Both the position numbers and the translations under genes were made by a program. Shown here piece by piece: positions 51,729-53,534 of a DNA stretch of 53,534 bases. Numbering within the stretch: position 1 is the stretch's first letter; every line of letters starts with the position of its first letter. The notes below the pieces were generated by a model. That model saw only the letters and a list, made by a program, of their open reading frames with translations. It was not told where the DNA came from and searched no databases. The stretch is taken from NCBI GenBank assembly GCA_020249465.1, contig JADCFP010000031.1, positions 1-53,534 on the forward strand. The letters run 5' to 3'. Source of the DNA: Roseomonas sp. GTDB taxonomy: Bacteria > Pseudomonadota > Alphaproteobacteria > Acetobacterales > Acetobacteraceae.

Positions 51729-52955
51729 ATGATAACAGAACTCCCCAAACCCGGCGCGCTCACGGACCTGCGGGTGATTGACCTGACCCGCGTGGTGGCA
51801 GGCCCGCTTTGTGCACAAATGCTGGGCGATTTGGGGGCGGAAATCATCAAGCTGGAACGCCAAGGCAATGGCGATGATCTGCGCGCCCTTGGCCCACCCT
51901 TTGTCGCCGGCAGTGATGACAGCACCTATTTTACCTCGCTCAATAGGAACAAGCGCTCGCTCAGCCTGGATTTCACGCAAGCCGAAGGTGCCGCCATTCT
52001 GAAACGCATGGTGGCGAAGGCGGATGTGCTGATCGAGAATTTCCGCACCGGCACGCTGGCGCGTTACGGCTTGGGCTATGAGGATCTGGGCGCCATCAAC
52101 CCGCGGCTGATTTATTGTTCCGTCACGGGCTTTGGTCAGGACGGGCCTTACGCGCATCGCTCAGGCTATGATTTCGTCGCGCAAGCCATGGCCGGGCTGA
52201 TGGAAGTAACTGGGGAGGCTGATGGCAAGCCAGGTGGCGGCCCGCAGCGCGTTGGCGTGCCGGTTGCGGATATGTTCACGGGCTTTGCGGCGACTGTTTC
52301 CATCCTTGCGGCGCTCCGCCATCGCGATCAAACCGGCGAAGGGCAATATTGCGAAGTCTCCCTTTATGAGACGATGGTGTCATTGATGCAGGCACCGATG
52401 GCATCCTGGCTCAATGCCGGCAAGCTGATGCAGCGCACCGGCAATGATGCGGTGGTGGCAGTGCCTTACGGCGTGTTTCAGGGATCGGACGCAAAATTCG
52501 TCATTGGCGTTTTAAATGACCGCGAGTTTGTCCGGCTGGCGGCTGCGCTAGGCCATGCGGAATGGGCGGAGGATGAGCGCTTCCGTCGCGCGCGTGATCG
52601 TGCCCCCAATCGCGATCTGCTGCTTGGCATGATGCATGATGTGCTGCACCAAAGGCCAAGGGCTGAATGGTTGGCGATTTTGGAAGATGCCAAGATCACC
52701 TCTGGCCCCATCAATACGGCGGCTGATGTGGAAGCTGATCCGCACACCAAGGCGCGTGGGCTGATCGTGGAAGTGCCGCATCATGCTGGTGGGCGCGTAC
52801 GCGTGCCGGCTTCGCCACTGCACCTTACTGCGACGCCCGTGACCTATCGCTATGGTATACCCGCACCTGGTGAGCATACGGACGCGGTGCTGCGCGAATT
52901 TGCTGAGATGACAGAAGAGGAAATCGCCGCGGCACGTGCCGCCGGCGTCTTGTAA
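51729..52955 (+). CDS. CaiB/BaiF-type CoA-transferase (class III)
   Basis: A 408-residue class III CoA-transferase. DLRVIDLTRVVAGPLCAQML, ENFRTGTLARYGLGYEDL and CSVTGFGQDGPYAHRSGYDF are diagnostic; the Asp in SGYDFVAQAMAGLM is the expected catalytic residue. It moves CoA between acids (for example from succinyl-CoA) and gives the operon a second way to activate or recycle acyl groups, one that the classical lva operon lacks. It begins 3 nt after the ligase gene. Confidence 0.92.
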   Translation: MITELPKPGALTDLRVIDLTRVVAGPLCAQMLGDLGAEIIKLERQGNGDDLRALGPPFVAGSDDSTYFTSLNRNKRSLSLDFTQAEGAAILKRMVAKADVLIENFRTGTLARYGLGYEDLGAINPRLIYCSVTGFGQDGPYAHRSGYDFVAQAMAGLMEVTGEADGKPGGGPQRVGVPVADMFTGFAATVSILAALRHRDQTGEGQYCEVSLYETMVSLMQAPMASWLNAGKLMQRTGNDAVVAVPYGVFQGSDAKFVIGVLNDREFVRLAAALGHAEWAEDERFRRARDRAPNRDLLLGMMHDVLHQRPRAEWLAILEDAKITSGPINTAADVEADPHTKARGLIVEVPHHAGGRVRVPASPLHLTATPVTYRYGIPAPGEHTDAVLREFAEMTEEEIAAARAAGVL

Positions 52956-52967
52956 GGAGGCTACGCC

Positions 52968-53534
52968 ATGGCTGGGCTTCGTTTTGATTTGCGCGATGCG
53001 CCGGATGGCGCGGCGGAACTGCGTGCGGAAGTGCGCGCATTTCTGGCGGAACATGCGCCAAACTTCACACCGGAAATCCGTGCCCGGTCCTGGATGGGGT
53101 TTGACCGGGATTTCACCCGCGCAGTGGGCGCCAAGGGTTGGATTGGCATGTGCTGGCCGCGTGAATATGGCGGGGGCGAAAAAAGCTTTCTGGAACGCAA
53201 TATCGTGCTGGAAGAAATGCTCGCTGCCGGTGCGCCGGTGGGGGCGCATTGGATCGGGGATCGGCAATCCGGCCCGCTGATCCTGCGGCTTGGGACGGAA
53301 GACCAGAAGCGCCATTTCCTGCCGCGCATCGCAAGCGGCGAATACGCGTTTTGCATCGGCCTTTCTGAACCTGATTCGGGCAGTGACCTCGCGTCACTCC
53401 GCACCAAGGCAGAAAAGGTAGATGGCGGCTGTAAGCTGAATGGTCGCAAGATCTGGACCACCTTCGGGCATCTTTGCGATTGGATGATTGCGCTGGTGCG
53501 TACCTCCCCAGCGCCGGAAGGTGGCGCGCGGCAT
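52968..53534 (+). CDS. Acyl-CoA dehydrogenase, N-terminal part (cut by window edge)
   Basis: The first 189 residues of an acyl-CoA dehydrogenase continue to the right edge. AAELRAEVRAFLAEHAPNF is the N-terminal helix, WPREYGGGEKSFLERNIVLE follows, and CIGLSEPDSGSDLASLRTKA plus LNGRKIWTTFGHLCDWMIAL are FAD-binding segments. A strong AAGGAGG site precedes ATG 52968, 12 nt after the CoA-transferase stop. It is the second dehydrogenase of this operon and differs clearly from the one at 47551. Catalytic residue not in view. Confidence 0.9.
   Translation, partial: MAGLRFDLRDAPDGAAELRAEVRAFLAEHAPNFTPEIRARSWMGFDRDFTRAVGAKGWIGMCWPREYGGGEKSFLERNIVLEEMLAAGAPVGAHWIGDRQSGPLILRLGTEDQKRHFLPRIASGEYAFCIGLSEPDSGSDLASLRTKAEKVDGGCKLNGRKIWTTFGHLCDWMIALVRTSPAPEGGARH

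Overview
The window looks like the chromosome of an aerobic, pigmented alphaproteobacterium, most plausibly Acetobacteraceae (Roseomonas-like). This is inferred from gene content: squalene-route C30 carotenoid genes with HpnC/D/E proteins, the aerobic cobaltochelatase pair CobS/CobT beside dnaJ- and bolA-like genes, a Bug-type (TctC) solute-binding protein, and several acyl-CoA catabolic genes. I saw no rRNA, tRNA, CRISPR array, IS element or phage gene.

Layout. (1) 1-6490, minus strand: two giant proteins built almost wholly of RTX-like glycine/aspartate repeats (the first runs off the left edge), with a small MAPEG membrane protein between them. Much of both is an unusual 19-residue repeat carrying a conserved glutamine. 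(2) 6670-9443, plus: a sarcosine-oxidase-type FAD amine oxidase overlapping an acyl-CoA dehydrogenase. (3) 9527-18830, plus: a tight seven-gene C30 carotenoid operon comprising two CrtN/CrtP-type desaturases, an acyltransferase, a glycosyltransferase, a natural HpnC-HpnD fusion, HpnE and an aldehyde dehydrogenase; six of the genes are joined by 4-nt stop/start overlaps. (4) 18855-26447: GNAT acetyltransferase, Bug-family binding protein, phytase-like esterase, cobT, cobS, DnaJ-domain protein, BolA, a small secreted protein and a Nudix hydrolase. (5) 26641-36257, plus: a type I secretion locus with two paralogous subtilisin-like RTX proteases, a PrtD-type ABC exporter, a PrtE-type membrane fusion protein and a periplasmic tandem-repeat protein of unknown function. 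The intergenic regions after both proteases are paralogous and each carries a 73-74 codon minus-strand ORF. (6) 46658-36269, minus: an eight-gene operon (SDR, cytochrome c, D-2-hydroxyacid dehydrogenase, MFS, gamma-glutamyltransferase-like, TPP enzyme, HyuB, HyuA). (7) 46772 to the right edge, plus: an operon with the gene set of the levulinate/4-hydroxyacid pathway (LvaD, LvaC, LvaA, LvaB, LvaE-like), extended by a CaiB-type CoA-transferase and a second acyl-CoA dehydrogenase cut by the edge.

How they work together (inference). The fused HpnC-HpnD plus HpnE would turn farnesyl diphosphate into squalene; the two desaturase-like enzymes, the aldehyde dehydrogenase, the glycosyltransferase and the acyltransferase would convert it to an acylated glycosyl C30 carotenoic acid. 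PrtD/PrtE would export the two proteases and possibly the giant repeat proteins at the left end. The right-hand operon would activate, phosphorylate and dehydrogenate 4-hydroxyacyl-CoAs so that they enter beta-oxidation.
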